Shown: positions 50,759-60,373, counted from the first letter of the stretch. The stretch is DNA of 64,000 bases from Flavobacterium sp. (GCF_027531705.1 NZ_JAPZSP010000004.1:1-64000); one strand, 5' to 3'. Notes: generated by a model not told the origin, from the sequence alone. Numbers and translations are program-made.

Positions 50759-51403
50759 ATGTCGGTAATTGACAACACCATTCTTTTTGTAAAAAACAAA
50801 CTTCAAAATGCTGAAGCAGGGCACGATTGGTTTCATATTGATCGTGTATACAGAAATTCTTTACTGATTGCAAATGAAGAAGAATGTGATTTGGAAGTTG
50901 TAAAACTAGCTGCTTTACTTCACGATATTGCTGATAGTAAGTTTAATGATGGAGACGAGACTATTGGTCCAAAAACCGCTAAAACTTTTCTAGAAAAAGA
51001 AAATATTTCGCAAGAAACCATTAATCATGTTGTGGCAATTATCGAAAATATTTCTTTCAAAGGCGGTAATTTTGAAAAAAAATTCACTTCAAAAGAATTA
51101 GAAATAGTACAAGATGCCGACAGATTAGATGCCATTGGCGCCATAGGAATTGCAAGAACTTTCAATTATGGTGGATTTAAAAACCGACAACTTTACAATC
51201 CCGATATTGCACCTCAACTCAAAATGACAAAAGAGGAATATAAAAATAGTGAAGCACCAACCATCAATCATTTTTACGAAAAGTTGCTTTTGCTAAAAGA
51301 CAAAATGAATACTGAAATGGGCAAAAAAATAGCGCAACAACGCCATCGTTTCATGGAAGTTTTCCTGTCTCAGTTTTATGCAGAATGGGATGGTGAGAAG
51401 TAG
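50759..51403 (+). CDS. HD-domain phosphohydrolase (YedJ-like)
   Basis: A 214-residue protein. The HD metal motif is spread as 'HDWFHIDRV' (first His) and 'LAALLHDIADSKF' (His-Asp), with a further conserved Asp in 'VQDADRLDAIGAIGIARTF'. The overall pattern fits the small standalone HD hydrolases such as E. coli YedJ. The likely reaction is hydrolysis of a phosphoester or nucleotide, and the substrate is unknown. It is a single gene after the rplY terminator. No good promoter was recognised. Confidence 0.87.
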   Translation: MSVIDNTILFVKNKLQNAEAGHDWFHIDRVYRNSLLIANEEECDLEVVKLAALLHDIADSKFNDGDETIGPKTAKTFLEKENISQETINHVVAIIENISFKGGNFEKKFTSKELEIVQDADRLDAIGAIGIARTFNYGGFKNRQLYNPDIAPQLKMTKEEYKNSEAPTINHFYEKLLLLKDKMNTEMGKKIAQQRHRFMEVFLSQFYAEWDGEK

Positions 51404-51464
51404 GTGTTAATTAAATTTACACTTATTTGAGACATCAGCTCTAGAAAGGCATAATGAAAATTTA

Positions 51465-51472
51465 TACATTTG
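51465..51472 (+). promoter_or_regulatory. Putative -7 element TACATTTG for the LRR gene
   Basis: It lies 14 bp before the ATG at 51487, so the 5' leader would be very short. No -33 element at a normal distance. Confidence 0.45.
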
Positions 51473-51486
51473 CATAAAATACCACC

Positions 51487-52986
51487 ATGAAAAACACATT
51501 ACTAACACTATTTATACTACTACTAAACCAAGTTAACGCTCAGATAATTGAGTTCCCTGATGTTTACTTTAAAGAAAAATTGGTTACTTCAACTACCACT
51601 AACAGTATAGCCAAAGATAGCAATGGAAATTCAATAAAGGTTGATATAAATAACGACGGAGAGATTGAAGTTTCAGAAGCTTTGCTTGTATATGAAATAA
51701 GAACAAATAATTTTTTGTCTCCAATTTATGATTTTACAGGCATATCCTATTTTCAAAACCTTCGTAAATTTAAGTTGTCTGGTATTGTAATCCCAAGTCC
51801 AACAGTTTTTCTTGATTTTACTGGGTTACTAAACTTAGAATATATTGACTGTAACAATACTGGTATACAAAGTTTAACAGTATCAGGTTTAACAAACTTA
51901 AAAGATTTGCATTGTATACAAAATCAATTAATGACTCTAGATTTAACAGGACTTACCAGTTTAGAAATATTAGATTGCGATGTAAATAATCTAACAACTC
52001 TTGATGTTTCAGATTGTGTAAATTTAACTAGTTTAGACTGCCATGATAATCAAATAAATAACCTCAACCTTTCAGAAATAACCAACTTACAGTTTTTGCG
52101 TTGTTATGATAATAATATTACAAGTTTGGATTTATCCAATATGAGCAATTTACTATTGTTAAACTGTAGAGAAAATCAACTAAATTCTTTATCATTTAAC
52201 AACACTCCACTTGTCACCGATATAGATTGTTCTATGAACAATATTACAACTCTTGATTTTTCGTCATGCTTTGCAGCAGAAAGAATCTTATGTGATAGTA
52301 ACAATTTAACCAATATAAATATAATAGGATTAAGCAGTTTAAAAGAATTATCATGTATTAGTAATGAATTAACAAACATAGATTTTACAGGTGCAAACAA
52401 TATTGAGACTATTTATTGTGGAAGTAATTTAATTTCAGAAATAGACATTAGTAATTTAACTAGTTTAAACTTATTCCAAATTGTGTATAATAACTTGACA
52501 ACTCTTAATTTGAATGGATTAAGTCAATTAAATAAAATTAATTGTAGATTTAATAATTTGTCAACATTATATATAAAAAACATAGCATATAATGGCTTAG
52601 CTAATGAATTATTAGCATTTGGAGAAAACCCAAACTTGTTTTATATATGTACAGACGAAGGTAAAATTCCTTTAGTTCAAAGTTTAGTTAACAGCTATGG
52701 GAATCCAAGTTGCATTGTAGATGCATCTTGCTCATTATCTTCATCTAATTTTGATATGGAACCAGAGATAACTTTATTTCCAAACCCTGCAAGCACAACA
52801 TTAAACATTAATTCTAAATCAGAAATTAATTCTGTAGCTATTTACAATACACTTGGTCAATTGGTTTTAGACTTTTCAATCAAAACAATCAGTAGTCTTG
52901 ATGTTTCAAGTTTAAAATCGGGTAATTACTTTCTTAAAATAAATTCTACTACAGGAATTAAAACCGAGAGATTTATCAAAGAGTAA
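51487..52986 (+). CDS. Secreted leucine-rich-repeat protein with T9SS tail
   Basis: A 499-residue protein with signal peptide MKNTLLTLFILLLNQVNAQ. The early acidic 'DINNDGEIEVSEAL' may bind calcium. Residues about 105-390 are a series of about 21-residue LRR units with the core L.xLDC..N.L..LDLS pattern ('LTSLDCHDNQINNLNLSEITN', 'LLLLNCRENQLNSLSF'), resembling internalin-like cysteine-containing LRRs. The end ('PEITLFPNPASTTLNINSKSEINSVAIYNTLGQLVLDF...GNYFLKINSTTGIKTERFIKE') is a type A T9SS sorting domain. It is probably a surface or secreted binding protein, and its partner is unknown. Confidence 0.92.
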   Translation: MKNTLLTLFILLLNQVNAQIIEFPDVYFKEKLVTSTTTNSIAKDSNGNSIKVDINNDGEIEVSEALLVYEIRTNNFLSPIYDFTGISYFQNLRKFKLSGIVIPSPTVFLDFTGLLNLEYIDCNNTGIQSLTVSGLTNLKDLHCIQNQLMTLDLTGLTSLEILDCDVNNLTTLDVSDCVNLTSLDCHDNQINNLNLSEITNLQFLRCYDNNITSLDLSNMSNLLLLNCRENQLNSLSFNNTPLVTDIDCSMNNITTLDFSSCFAAERILCDSNNLTNINIIGLSSLKELSCISNELTNIDFTGANNIETIYCGSNLISEIDISNLTSLNLFQIVYNNLTTLNLNGLSQLNKINCRFNNLSTLYIKNIAYNGLANELLAFGENPNLFYICTDEGKIPLVQSLVNSYGNPSCIVDASCSLSSSNFDMEPEITLFPNPASTTLNINSKSEINSVAIYNTLGQLVLDFSIKTISSLDVSSLKSGNYFLKINSTTGIKTERFIKE

Positions 52987-52991
52987 ATTTC

Positions 52992-53108
52992 TGTGATAAT
53001 TTTGTAATTTTTTTTAAAATTATCACAAACTTGTGATAAAAAAATAAGTTTTAAAAAAATTATCACACTTTTGTGATAAAATATTTTTTTGAGCAAAATT
53101 TATCACAA
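52992..53108. repeat. Cluster of six TTATCACA/TGTGATAA inverted sites
   Basis: TGTGATAA occurs at 52992, 53032 and 53072, and TTATCACA at 53020, 53060 and 53100. Successive sites alternate in strand and spacing is close to 40 bp. TTATCACAA-AC-TTGTGATAA (53020-53039) is a perfect palindrome; 52992-53003 pairs with 53016-53027 over 12 bp; 53060-53079 is a third palindrome. It fills the 165-bp gap between two convergent genes (LRR stop 52986, mfd stop 53152), so mutually exclusive hairpins could form in either transcript. Confidence 0.88.
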
Positions 53109-53151
53109 ATTAAAAAGTATAAACCAATTCAATAAATAAATTAAGATTTAA

Positions 53152-56100
53152 CTATACCATCTCCATCAACTCCAAAGCTCTTTTAACCGATTTTACATTT
53201 TCAAAAGTTAATAATAATCGTAAGCCGTTTGGCGTTTGTTTTTCTTTCATTTTGCACAAAGTAGGTTGTTTTTGTACAAATGTTAAAACTTGTCTAAACG
53301 CATTAGAAGTATAATAATCTGATTGCTGATCGCCTACAAAATACGCTATCATTTTTCCTTGTTTCATTACCAATTTTTCTATTCCAAACTTGGTGGCAAT
53401 CCATTTTATTCGGATGCTGTTTAGTAAGGCAATGGCTGGTTTTGGCAAAGCTCCGAAACGGTCAATCAATTTGTTTTCGTAAGCTACTAAGGTTGCTTCA
53501 TCTTTAATGTTACTCAATTCGTTGTATAAATTCAAACGTTCTGAAATGTTATTGATGTAATCATCTGGAAACAATAACTCAAAGTCAGAATCGATTTGAA
53601 TTTCTTTTACATATTCTTTTTCAACCGTATCATCTTCATTTTGATACAATTCTTTGAACTCGTTCTCTTTCAATTCTTCGATGGCTTCGTTCATGATTTT
53701 TTGATACGTATCAAAACCAATTTCGTTTATAAAACCACTTTGTTCACCACCTAATAAATCACCAGCGCCACGAATTTCCAAATCTTTCATAGCAATGTTA
53801 AAACCACTTCCTAATTCAGAAAATTGTTCTAATGCCTGAATTCGTTTGCGTGCATCGTCGGTCATGGCAGAATAAGGTGGACATATAAAATAACAAAACG
53901 CTTTCTTGTTGCTTCGCCCTACTCGACCACGCATTTGATGCAAATCGGACAAGCCAAAATTGTTGGCATTGTTAATGAAAATCGTGTTAGCATTGGGCAC
54001 ATCCAAACCACTTTCGATGATGGTTGTGGCTACCAAAACATCAAATTCGCCATTCATAAAAGCCAACATCAATTCTTCGAGTTTGCTACCTTCCATTTGA
54101 CCGTGACCAATTCCGACTTTGGCATCTGGCACCAATCGCTGTATCATTCCAGCAATTTCTTTGATATTTTCTATTCGATTATTAATGAAAAACACTTGAC
54201 CATTTCGCTGAATTTCATACGAAATCGCATCACGAATCAACTCTTCATTAAAACTCACCACTTGACTTTCAATAGGATAACGATTGGGCGGTGGTGTTGT
54301 AATTACTGATAAATCACGAGCTGCCATCAACGAAAACTGTAAAGTTCTAGGAATCGGAGTTGCCGTTAATGTTAGCGTATCTATATTGGCGGCAATTGTT
54401 TTGAGTTTGTCTTTTACGTTTACACCAAATTTTTGTTCTTCATCAACTATAAGCAATCCCAAATTTTTGAAAGCTACGTTTTTGTTGACCAATTGATGCG
54501 TTCCGATAACAATATCGAGTTTTCCGTTAGCTAATTGTTCAAGTGTATCGGCTTTTTGTTTGGCAGTTCTAAAACGATTCAAATAACCAACCGAAACTGG
54601 CATTTCTTTTAATCTTTCAGTAAAAGTACGATGATGCTGATAGGCTAGAATAGTTGTTGGCACCAAAATCGCGACTTGTTTTCCATTATCTACCGCTTTG
54701 AATGCCGCACGAATTGCCACTTCGGTTTTACCAAAACCAACATCACCACAAACCAATCTATCCATTGGTCTATCGCTTTCCATATCGGCTTTTACATCTT
54801 GAGTAGCCTTTAATTGATCGGGCGTATCTTCATAAATAAACGAACTTTCTAATTCGTTTTGCAAATAACTATCCGGTGCATATTGAAATCCTTTTTCGAG
54901 ACGTCTTTTGGCATATAATTGTATCAAATTGAACGCAATATGCTTAACACGCGCTTTGGTTTTTTGTTTTAAAACCTTCCAGGCATTGGAACCTAACTTA
55001 TATATTTTGGGTGGCGTACCATCTTTTCCGTTGTATTTTGAAATTTTATGTAGCGAATGAATACTTACATAAACAATGTCATTATCGGCATAAACCAACT
55101 TAATGGCTTCTTGCGTTTTGCCTTCGACTTGGATTTTTTGCAAACCACCAAATTTCCCGATTCCGTGATCGATATGCGTTACATAATCACCAACCGAAAG
55201 CGTTGTCAACTCTTTTAAAGTAATGGTTTGCTTCTTAGAATAACCATTTTTGATATTGAATTTGTGGTAACGTTCAAAAATTTGATGATCGGTATAACAC
55301 GCAATTTGGTTTTCTTCGTCAATAAATCCTTGGTATAACGGAAATACTATTGTGTTGTATTGCTTCAGAATATTTTCGTGATTTACCTCGTCAATACTTT
55401 CAAAAATATCGTGGAAACGTTTGGATTGTGATTCGTTGGAACAAAACAAATAATTTTTGTAACCATTAAAATGATTATCGCTCAAATTATTTAGCAACAA
55501 ATCAAATTGTTTATTAAATGAAGGTTGCGGCTGAATGTGAAAATCGTAAGCGTTATCGTATTTGAAAAGCGGTTTAGAACTCAACTCTACAATAGAAAAA
55601 TCTAATGCTTTTCGGGAAAATTCTTTTGGGTTTAGAAATAATTTAGAAGGTTCAGCTTGATTGATAGTTTTGGATAAACCTTGAAATATTTCTTCCGATT
55701 TGGTGAATAACGTTTCTAATTTAGAAAGTGTAAAATCGGTATTTTGAATAAATAAAATTGTTTTTTCGTTGATATAATCTAAGAAACTTTCTCTGTTTTC
55801 TTGAAAAATTTTGTTTTCAACATTGGGAATAATGGCAATTTTCTTTTGCTTTTCTAGCGAAAGTTGGGTTTCTACATCAAACGTTCTGATAGAATCGACT
55901 TCGTTACCAAAAAACTCAATTCGATACGGATTATCATTTGAAAACGAAAAAACATCTATAATTCCGCCACGAACCGAAAATTCACCAGGTTCCGAAATAA
56001 AATCAACTCGCTTGAATTCGTATTCAAACAAAACTTCGTTGATAAAATCGATTGAAATTTTGTCGCCAACGGTAACCTTTAATGTGTTTTTATCTAACTC

Positions 56101-56508
56101 TTTTTTGGTGACAACCTTTTCAAAAAAAGCATCAGGATAGGTTACAATAATGGCTGGTTTTTTTCTTGAATTGATTCGGTTTAAAACTTCAGCGCGAAGC
56201 AAAACATTGGCGTTATCAGTTTCTTCAATTTGATATGGTCGACGATACGAACTTGGGTAAAAAAGCACATCGTCTTGCCCAATCATTTGCTCTAAATCGT
56301 TCAAATAATAAGCGGCTTCTTCCTTGTCGTTTAGTATCAAAAGAAAAGAAGTTTCGACTTTTTTGAACAAAGAATTTATAACAAATGACATCGAAGAACC
56401 AATCAATCCGTTAAGATGAATTTTTTGGTTTTTCTGCGTCAAATTTTCTCCAATCTTGATGATTTTGGATGAATTATCGTAAATGCTGACAACTTTTTCT
56501 TTACTCAA
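53152..56508 (-). CDS. mfd: Transcription-repair coupling factor
   Basis: An 1118-residue SF2 translocase that removes RNA polymerase stalled at lesions and recruits the UvrA machinery. The UvrB-like N-terminal module, the RNA-polymerase interacting domain ('LSVGDYVTHIDHGIGKFGGLQKI'), Walker A 'GDVGFGKTEVAIRAAF', 'LLIVDEEQKFGV' and helicase motifs 'TLTATPIPRTLQFSLMAARDLSVI' and 'QMRGRVGRSNKKAFCYF' are present, then the TRCF C-terminal domain. The start is a TTG at 56508, which overlaps the upstream lipoprotein stop by 8 bp (TTGAGTAA). The next internal ATG would remove 39 conserved-looking residues. Confidence 0.96.
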   Translation of the reverse strand: MSKEKVVSIYDNSSKIIKIGENLTQKNQKIHLNGLIGSSMSFVINSLFKKVETSFLLILNDKEEAAYYLNDLEQMIGQDDVLFYPSSYRRPYQIEETDNANVLLRAEVLNRINSRKKPAIIVTYPDAFFEKVVTKKELDKNTLKVTVGDKISIDFINEVLFEYEFKRVDFISEPGEFSVRGGIIDVFSFSNDNPYRIEFFGNEVDSIRTFDVETQLSLEKQKKIAIIPNVENKIFQENRESFLDYINEKTILFIQNTDFTLSKLETLFTKSEEIFQGLSKTINQAEPSKLFLNPKEFSRKALDFSIVELSSKPLFKYDNAYDFHIQPQPSFNKQFDLLLNNLSDNHFNGYKNYLFCSNESQSKRFHDIFESIDEVNHENILKQYNTIVFPLYQGFIDEENQIACYTDHQIFERYHKFNIKNGYSKKQTITLKELTTLSVGDYVTHIDHGIGKFGGLQKIQVEGKTQEAIKLVYADNDIVYVSIHSLHKISKYNGKDGTPPKIYKLGSNAWKVLKQKTKARVKHIAFNLIQLYAKRRLEKGFQYAPDSYLQNELESSFIYEDTPDQLKATQDVKADMESDRPMDRLVCGDVGFGKTEVAIRAAFKAVDNGKQVAILVPTTILAYQHHRTFTERLKEMPVSVGYLNRFRTAKQKADTLEQLANGKLDIVIGTHQLVNKNVAFKNLGLLIVDEEQKFGVNVKDKLKTIAANIDTLTLTATPIPRTLQFSLMAARDLSVITTPPPNRYPIESQVVSFNEELIRDAISYEIQRNGQVFFINNRIENIKEIAGMIQRLVPDAKVGIGHGQMEGSKLEELMLAFMNGEFDVLVATTIIESGLDVPNANTIFINNANNFGLSDLHQMRGRVGRSNKKAFCYFICPPYSAMTDDARKRIQALEQFSELGSGFNIAMKDLEIRGAGDLLGGEQSGFINEIGFDTYQKIMNEAIEELKENEFKELYQNEDDTVEKEYVKEIQIDSDFELLFPDDYINNISERLNLYNELSNIKDEATLVAYENKLIDRFGALPKPAIALLNSIRIKWIATKFGIEKLVMKQGKMIAYFVGDQQSDYYTSNAFRQVLTFVQKQPTLCKMKEKQTPNGLRLLLTFENVKSVKRALELMEMV

Positions 56509-57103
56509 GATCGGGCGAATTTATAATTTTGGCATCAGTTGGAATCGCTCTTGTGCTGTCTTTCATCAACATAAAATCGGGTTCGCCATCTTCGGCCGGA
56601 ATTTCACTTCTTATGATAATTTCTTCCATTTGCTCATAAAACCAGTACAATTCTACATTGATTTCGGCTAAAATTTTCTCCACTTTTTTAACTGGAATAT
56701 CACGAAGATTTATGTATAAATTGAGTGAGTTAATTTTGGTATTTAGTATTGCAATTCTTGATCTTACAGGCGTTGTGTTAAACTCTGCAGGAATGTTGTT
56801 GTTGAGTTCCGCTACTTTTTTGGATAATATCTTAGCTTTTTTCTGAAAAGCACCAATAGAGCTTGTCGGTTTTTGGTCAAGTTCGGTTACAAACAATCGA
56901 AGTTCCGACCAATTATTAGTGATAACTCGAGCTTTTTCAGTCATTTCTGGAATATCAAAAAACCATGCATCGTTAATAGCATAAAATACGGCTTCTTTCT
57001 TTTTGATATCTTTTAGTTTTTCTGCTTTACTTTTAGCATCGTCTTGTTGACATGAAAATAAAAAAGTGAATAAAAGGAAAAGTGAATATAATTTGAATTT
57101 CAT
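56501..57103 (-). CDS. Lipoprotein of unknown function upstream of mfd
   Basis: From the ATG at 57103 it has 200 residues starting MKFKLYSLFLLFTFLFSC (lipobox LFSC), and the mature part begins QQDDAKSK. The body is helix-rich with long charged stretches ('LKDIKKKEAVFYAINDAWFFDIPEMTEKARVITNNWSELRLFVTELD', 'KKVAELNNNI...LNTKINSLNLYINLRDIPVKKVEKILAEINVELYWFYEQMEE'). I do not recognise a family. It shares 8 bp with mfd, so mfd translation probably depends on it. It has a good promoter at 57130-57158. Confidence 0.75.
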   Translation of the reverse strand: MKFKLYSLFLLFTFLFSCQQDDAKSKAEKLKDIKKKEAVFYAINDAWFFDIPEMTEKARVITNNWSELRLFVTELDQKPTSSIGAFQKKAKILSKKVAELNNNIPAEFNTTPVRSRIAILNTKINSLNLYINLRDIPVKKVEKILAEINVELYWFYEQMEEIIIRSEIPAEDGEPDFMLMKDSTRAIPTDAKIINSPDLE

Positions 57104-57129
57104 TAGAAATGATTTGATTGACAAAGTTA

Positions 57130-57158
57130 CAAAGGTAAAAGGAATCTTTACATGCCAA
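57130..57158 (-). promoter_or_regulatory. Promoter of the lipoprotein-mfd operon (TTG-N18-TACCTTTG)
   Basis: On the minus strand TTG (57156-57158) is 18 bp from TACCTTTG (57130-57137). A second -7-like site, TAACTTTG, lies at 57122-57129, 19 bp from the start codon. Confidence 0.65.
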
Positions 57159-57328
57159 AACGATTGGTATTTATAATTTTGTTAAATAAATATTTAGCAA
57201 ACCACAAATTACACTAATTTTCATAAATTTAAATACTTTGAAGATTAATTTCAGAAATTCGTTAGATTTTGATGAAAAATTTCAATTAACATTTTAGTGT
57301 TTTAATCATTTTTAATTAAATATTTAAC

Positions 57329-57336
57329 TAATTTTG
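57329..57336 (+). promoter_or_regulatory. Putative -7 element TAATTTTG for the Lrp gene
   Basis: It matches TAnnTTTG, 25 bp before the ATG at 57362, in a very AT-rich region. No TTG at normal spacing. Nothing else was recognised in 57160-57328. Confidence 0.45.
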
Positions 57337-57361
57337 CTTTTTTAGTTTAAATTTTTTAGAT

Positions 57362-57832
57362 ATGAAGATAAATTCATTACAAATAGAAATAGACGGAATT
57401 GATAAAGAAATTCTACGCCAATTGATGGAAGATGCTCGAAAACCTATCCTTCAAATTGCCAACAAAATTGGGATTTCGGGCGCGGCTATACACCAACGAT
57501 TGCGAAAACTGGAAGATGCTGGCGTGATTGCTGGTTCAAAATTTATTGTAAATCCGAAAGTTTTGGGTTATACAACCGTTGCTTTTATTGGGATTTATTT
57601 AGAAAAAGCCTCAAGCAACTCGGAAGCCGTAAAAGAACTTAAAAAAATACCAGAAGTTTTAGAATGCCATTATACAACTGGAAATTGGAGCATTTTGGCA
57701 AAAGTAATTTGTAAAGACAACGAACATTTGATGCAATTACTCAACAAAAAATTACAACCAATAAATGGTGTTTCCCGAACTGAAACCTTTATTTCGTTGG
57801 AACAACAAATTGAACGGCAAATACAACTTTAG
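57362..57832 (+). CDS. Lrp/AsnC-family transcriptional regulator
   Basis: A 156-residue regulator. The N-terminal HTH is 'LDKEILRQLMEDARKPILQIANKIGISGAAIHQRLRKLEDAGVI'-like, beginning at residue 12. The C-terminal RAM/AsnC effector domain ('GYTTVAFIGIYLEKASSNSEAVKELKKIPEVLECHYTTGNWSILAKVICKDNEHLMQLL') follows. Such proteins respond to amino acids. The gene stands alone, so its regulon cannot be guessed from context. It is divergent from the lipoprotein-mfd operon. Confidence 0.95.
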   Translation: MKINSLQIEIDGIDKEILRQLMEDARKPILQIANKIGISGAAIHQRLRKLEDAGVIAGSKFIVNPKVLGYTTVAFIGIYLEKASSNSEAVKELKKIPEVLECHYTTGNWSILAKVICKDNEHLMQLLNKKLQPINGVSRTETFISLEQQIERQIQL

Positions 57833-57849
57833 AAATTCCAATAAAAAAG

Positions 57850-57891
57850 AAATTCCAAATTCCAACTCTTACTAATTGGAATTAGGAATTT
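57850..57891. terminator. Long hairpin between convergent lrp and T9SS genes
   Basis: A 16-bp stem with one mismatch, AAATTCCAAATTCCAA (57850-57865) against TTGGAATTAGGAATTT (57876-57891), with a 10-base loop. It lies between the two stops (57832 and 57914) and is probably a bidirectional terminator, although the T-tract is imperfect. Confidence 0.7.
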
Positions 57892-57913
57892 ATCTATTGG
57901 TATTTTTTATACT

Positions 57914-60283
57914 TTACTCTTTCACAATCTTAATCGTTTTCTCACTCCCTTGACTTGTAACTTTTACAAAATAAATTCCGTTTGAAAGCTGAGATAAATC
58001 GATTTCTGTTTGAATGTCATTTACTTTTTTAGAAATCATTTTTTGCCCTAAAATTGAGGATATTTCTATAGTTTCAATTGGTGAAGCATTTGAAATTTTC
58101 AACGTGTTTTTTACAGGATTTGGAAATGATTTGAAGTTGTTGAACGTAAAGTTTTCGTTTGCTAATGTAGACACGAATTCAGTTGTGCAAGTATTGGTTA
58201 CAATGGCTGGGTTAAAATCAAAATAGATATTTGCAGTATTTGGAATTACATCGCCAATAGCAAATCCTGATTTTGGCTTCACTTGGAAAACAATATAGCC
58301 ATGACCCGTTTGTGTATTTGGAATTGATGGTGGCAAATTAACACCATTAAAATTCCAGTTTAAATTAGAACCAACTCTATCTAACACATAAGGATGACTT
58401 GAAGCAACCATTCTTATTGAATTTTCATCCAATTTTGAATCGAGAATATCTTCAACTCTTATGTTTATTGCTTCTGCTGTTCCTGTATTTTCAAATCGAA
58501 TTGTGTAATTCAAATAATCATTGGCTGTAAAACTAGAATGCAAAATTTTACCACCATGACTTTCTTGTTTATCATTTGGATCATAAGAACCGACAATGAC
58601 TTGAGAAATAGTTGATGTATTATTGGAAACAATGGCATCATTAGTTGGAATTGTAACTAATGCAGTATTCGTAATTATTTGACCTAATGAAACTGTTGGA
58701 ATAGTTGGCACTTGCATCGTTACGATAAATTCTTTTGATTGAAATGGCGCAAGATTAGTAAAACTACCTATAAAACCAGTTGGAGTATTAGTTACAGATG
58801 GAAAAACATTTGTAATCGTCACAATATTACTTTTATCAAAAGTCACTGATCCTGCCGCTATAGTTTGATTCCCTTGATTTACAATTGTAACCCTATTCAT
58901 ATAAGTAAAACCAGGTCTTGGCGAAGCTCCGTATGGATGAACATAAACAGCTAAATCAGTATATGGAGTAACTGTAATAGGAAAATTATATGTTGTAATT
59001 CCAGAACCAACAGACACGTTAACGTTTGTATAAGTGGCATTACAAGTATAAAAACCTGAATATTGACTTGGCAGTGAAAAACTTAAGTTATACGAAGTAG
59101 CGGGATTGCTTTCATACAAATAAGCAATTCCGTTGTAAGAATATAAATTTGTTGTCGCTCCACCATTTACACTATAGTTAAAGTTTCCATGAGGGAAATT
59201 TTGCTCGTTTGACTCTTTAATACCATTATTATTTAAATCAATAAAAGCGTTGAGTTTGATACCATCAGAAACAGCAAGTACAGTATTAAATCCGTCAAAA
59301 CAATCTTGAACACCATTATCGCCACAAATGCAAATAAAATCAAACACATTTCCAGCATTGATGTTTTCTTGGGTAATAACATGAAATCCTGTGAACGAAA
59401 TTGTATCTGTTGAATTTGGTGGCAAACTTGATAAAGTTCCGTTAACAGTTAAACTCGACTGACAAGGAACCAAATTGGTTATTGGTGTAGAACCATTGTT
59501 GGTTAAAATAATTTGATAATTTATAACATCACCAACATTTACAAACCCATCATTGTTGTAATCCGCATATGTTCCTTGCATACTTGCATTAAATATTGGA
59601 TTGTTTACAATTAATACAAATGCTGCAATACTACAATTGGCAGGTTGAGTATTTAATTGGCAAATTTCGTACGAAAACGTATAGGTTCCTGATGGCGTAT
59701 CTGATGAGATAAATAAACCGCCGTTATTAGGGTTAACTGAAAAATAATTTAAAAAACTCAAGGGAGTTATTGTTACAGAGTTTAAAGTTGCGGTCACTCC
59801 ATTCAAAGTGTCGTTTAATAAAAGTGAAGGTGTTGTGGCTCCATTTGGTGTTAAAGTTACATTAAAAATATCATCAACAGCATTAATTCCGCAAGATTGC
59901 ACTATAACAGTACTTGTAATAGTATCACAATTATTAGGCTGGTTGACTTCACAAATAGTATAGCTAAGTTGATAGCTTCCTATTGGCGTGTTTGGAGTTA
60001 CGGAAATAATTCCTGTAAACGAATCAACGGAAAATCCATTTGGTAAAACTCCATTTGTCAATGTAACATTCCCATTTGGACCTATAATTACTGGTGATCC
60101 GTCAAGAGTGTCATTTGCAACAAGCGAAACTGAAGAACCTACTGCAGAACCATTACATGACATTATAATAGTTTCAGCAACAGCATCAATTGGACCTCCA
60201 TTAGGAGGCGGTACTTGACTAAAAGAACTAAAACAGTTCAAAAAAACCAAAATCAACAATCCAAAAGTGTAATTTTTTCTCAT
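57914..60283 (-). CDS. Secreted multi-domain protein with T9SS tail (paralog of 6828-9008)
   Basis: From the ATG at 60283 it has 789 residues with signal peptide MRKNYTFGLLILVFLNCFSSFSQ. Two gliding/cadherin-like repeat units with 'NDTLDG...GNVTLTNGVLPNGFSVDSFTGIISVTPNTPIGSYQLSYTICE' and 'NDTLNGVTA...GLFISSDTPSGTYTFSYEICQ' fill residues about 30-215, then a DUF11-like 'GDVINYQIILTNNGSTPITNLV'. From about residue 568 ('SYDPNDKQESHGGK') to the end it closely parallels the protein at 6828. The T9SS type A tail starts at about residue 715. A surface adhesin or cell-wall-associated role is inferred. Two 'FVDANEN/FIDLNNN' units precede the shared region in both paralogs. Confidence 0.88.
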   Translation of the reverse strand: MRKNYTFGLLILVFLNCFSSFSQVPPPNGGPIDAVAETIIMSCNGSAVGSSVSLVANDTLDGSPVIIGPNGNVTLTNGVLPNGFSVDSFTGIISVTPNTPIGSYQLSYTICEVNQPNNCDTITSTVIVQSCGINAVDDIFNVTLTPNGATTPSLLLNDTLNGVTATLNSVTITPLSFLNYFSVNPNNGGLFISSDTPSGTYTFSYEICQLNTQPANCSIAAFVLIVNNPIFNASMQGTYADYNNDGFVNVGDVINYQIILTNNGSTPITNLVPCQSSLTVNGTLSSLPPNSTDTISFTGFHVITQENINAGNVFDFICICGDNGVQDCFDGFNTVLAVSDGIKLNAFIDLNNNGIKESNEQNFPHGNFNYSVNGGATTNLYSYNGIAYLYESNPATSYNLSFSLPSQYSGFYTCNATYTNVNVSVGSGITTYNFPITVTPYTDLAVYVHPYGASPRPGFTYMNRVTIVNQGNQTIAAGSVTFDKSNIVTITNVFPSVTNTPTGFIGSFTNLAPFQSKEFIVTMQVPTIPTVSLGQIITNTALVTIPTNDAIVSNNTSTISQVIVGSYDPNDKQESHGGKILHSSFTANDYLNYTIRFENTGTAEAINIRVEDILDSKLDENSIRMVASSHPYVLDRVGSNLNWNFNGVNLPPSIPNTQTGHGYIVFQVKPKSGFAIGDVIPNTANIYFDFNPAIVTNTCTTEFVSTLANENFTFNNFKSFPNPVKNTLKISNASPIETIEISSILGQKMISKKVNDIQTEIDLSQLSNGIYFVKVTSQGSEKTIKIVKE

Positions 60284-60301
60284 AATCAACAATTTAATAA
60301 A

Positions 60302-60309
60302 CAAATATA
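60302..60309 (-). promoter_or_regulatory. Putative -7 element TATATTTG for the T9SS gene
   Basis: The plus strand reads CAAATATA, 18 bp upstream of the ATG at 60283. The -33 element is not clear. Confidence 0.5.
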
Positions 60310-60373
60310 TAAAATAATCTTACAAATAAACATCCTAAATGAGTATTTGACTAATTTCATCGAGAATTTTAGC

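Noticed and set aside
52992-53108. DnaA boxes / replication origin
   Set aside because: The repeated octamer TTATCACA lacks one base of the TTATCCACA-type DnaA box, the sites are evenly alternating, and no dnaA, dnaN or gidA is nearby.
52992-53108. CRP-type regulatory sites (TGTGA-N6-TCACA)
   Set aside because: The close pairs are arranged TCACA then TGTGA, the opposite order, and the location between convergent stops is not upstream of any gene.
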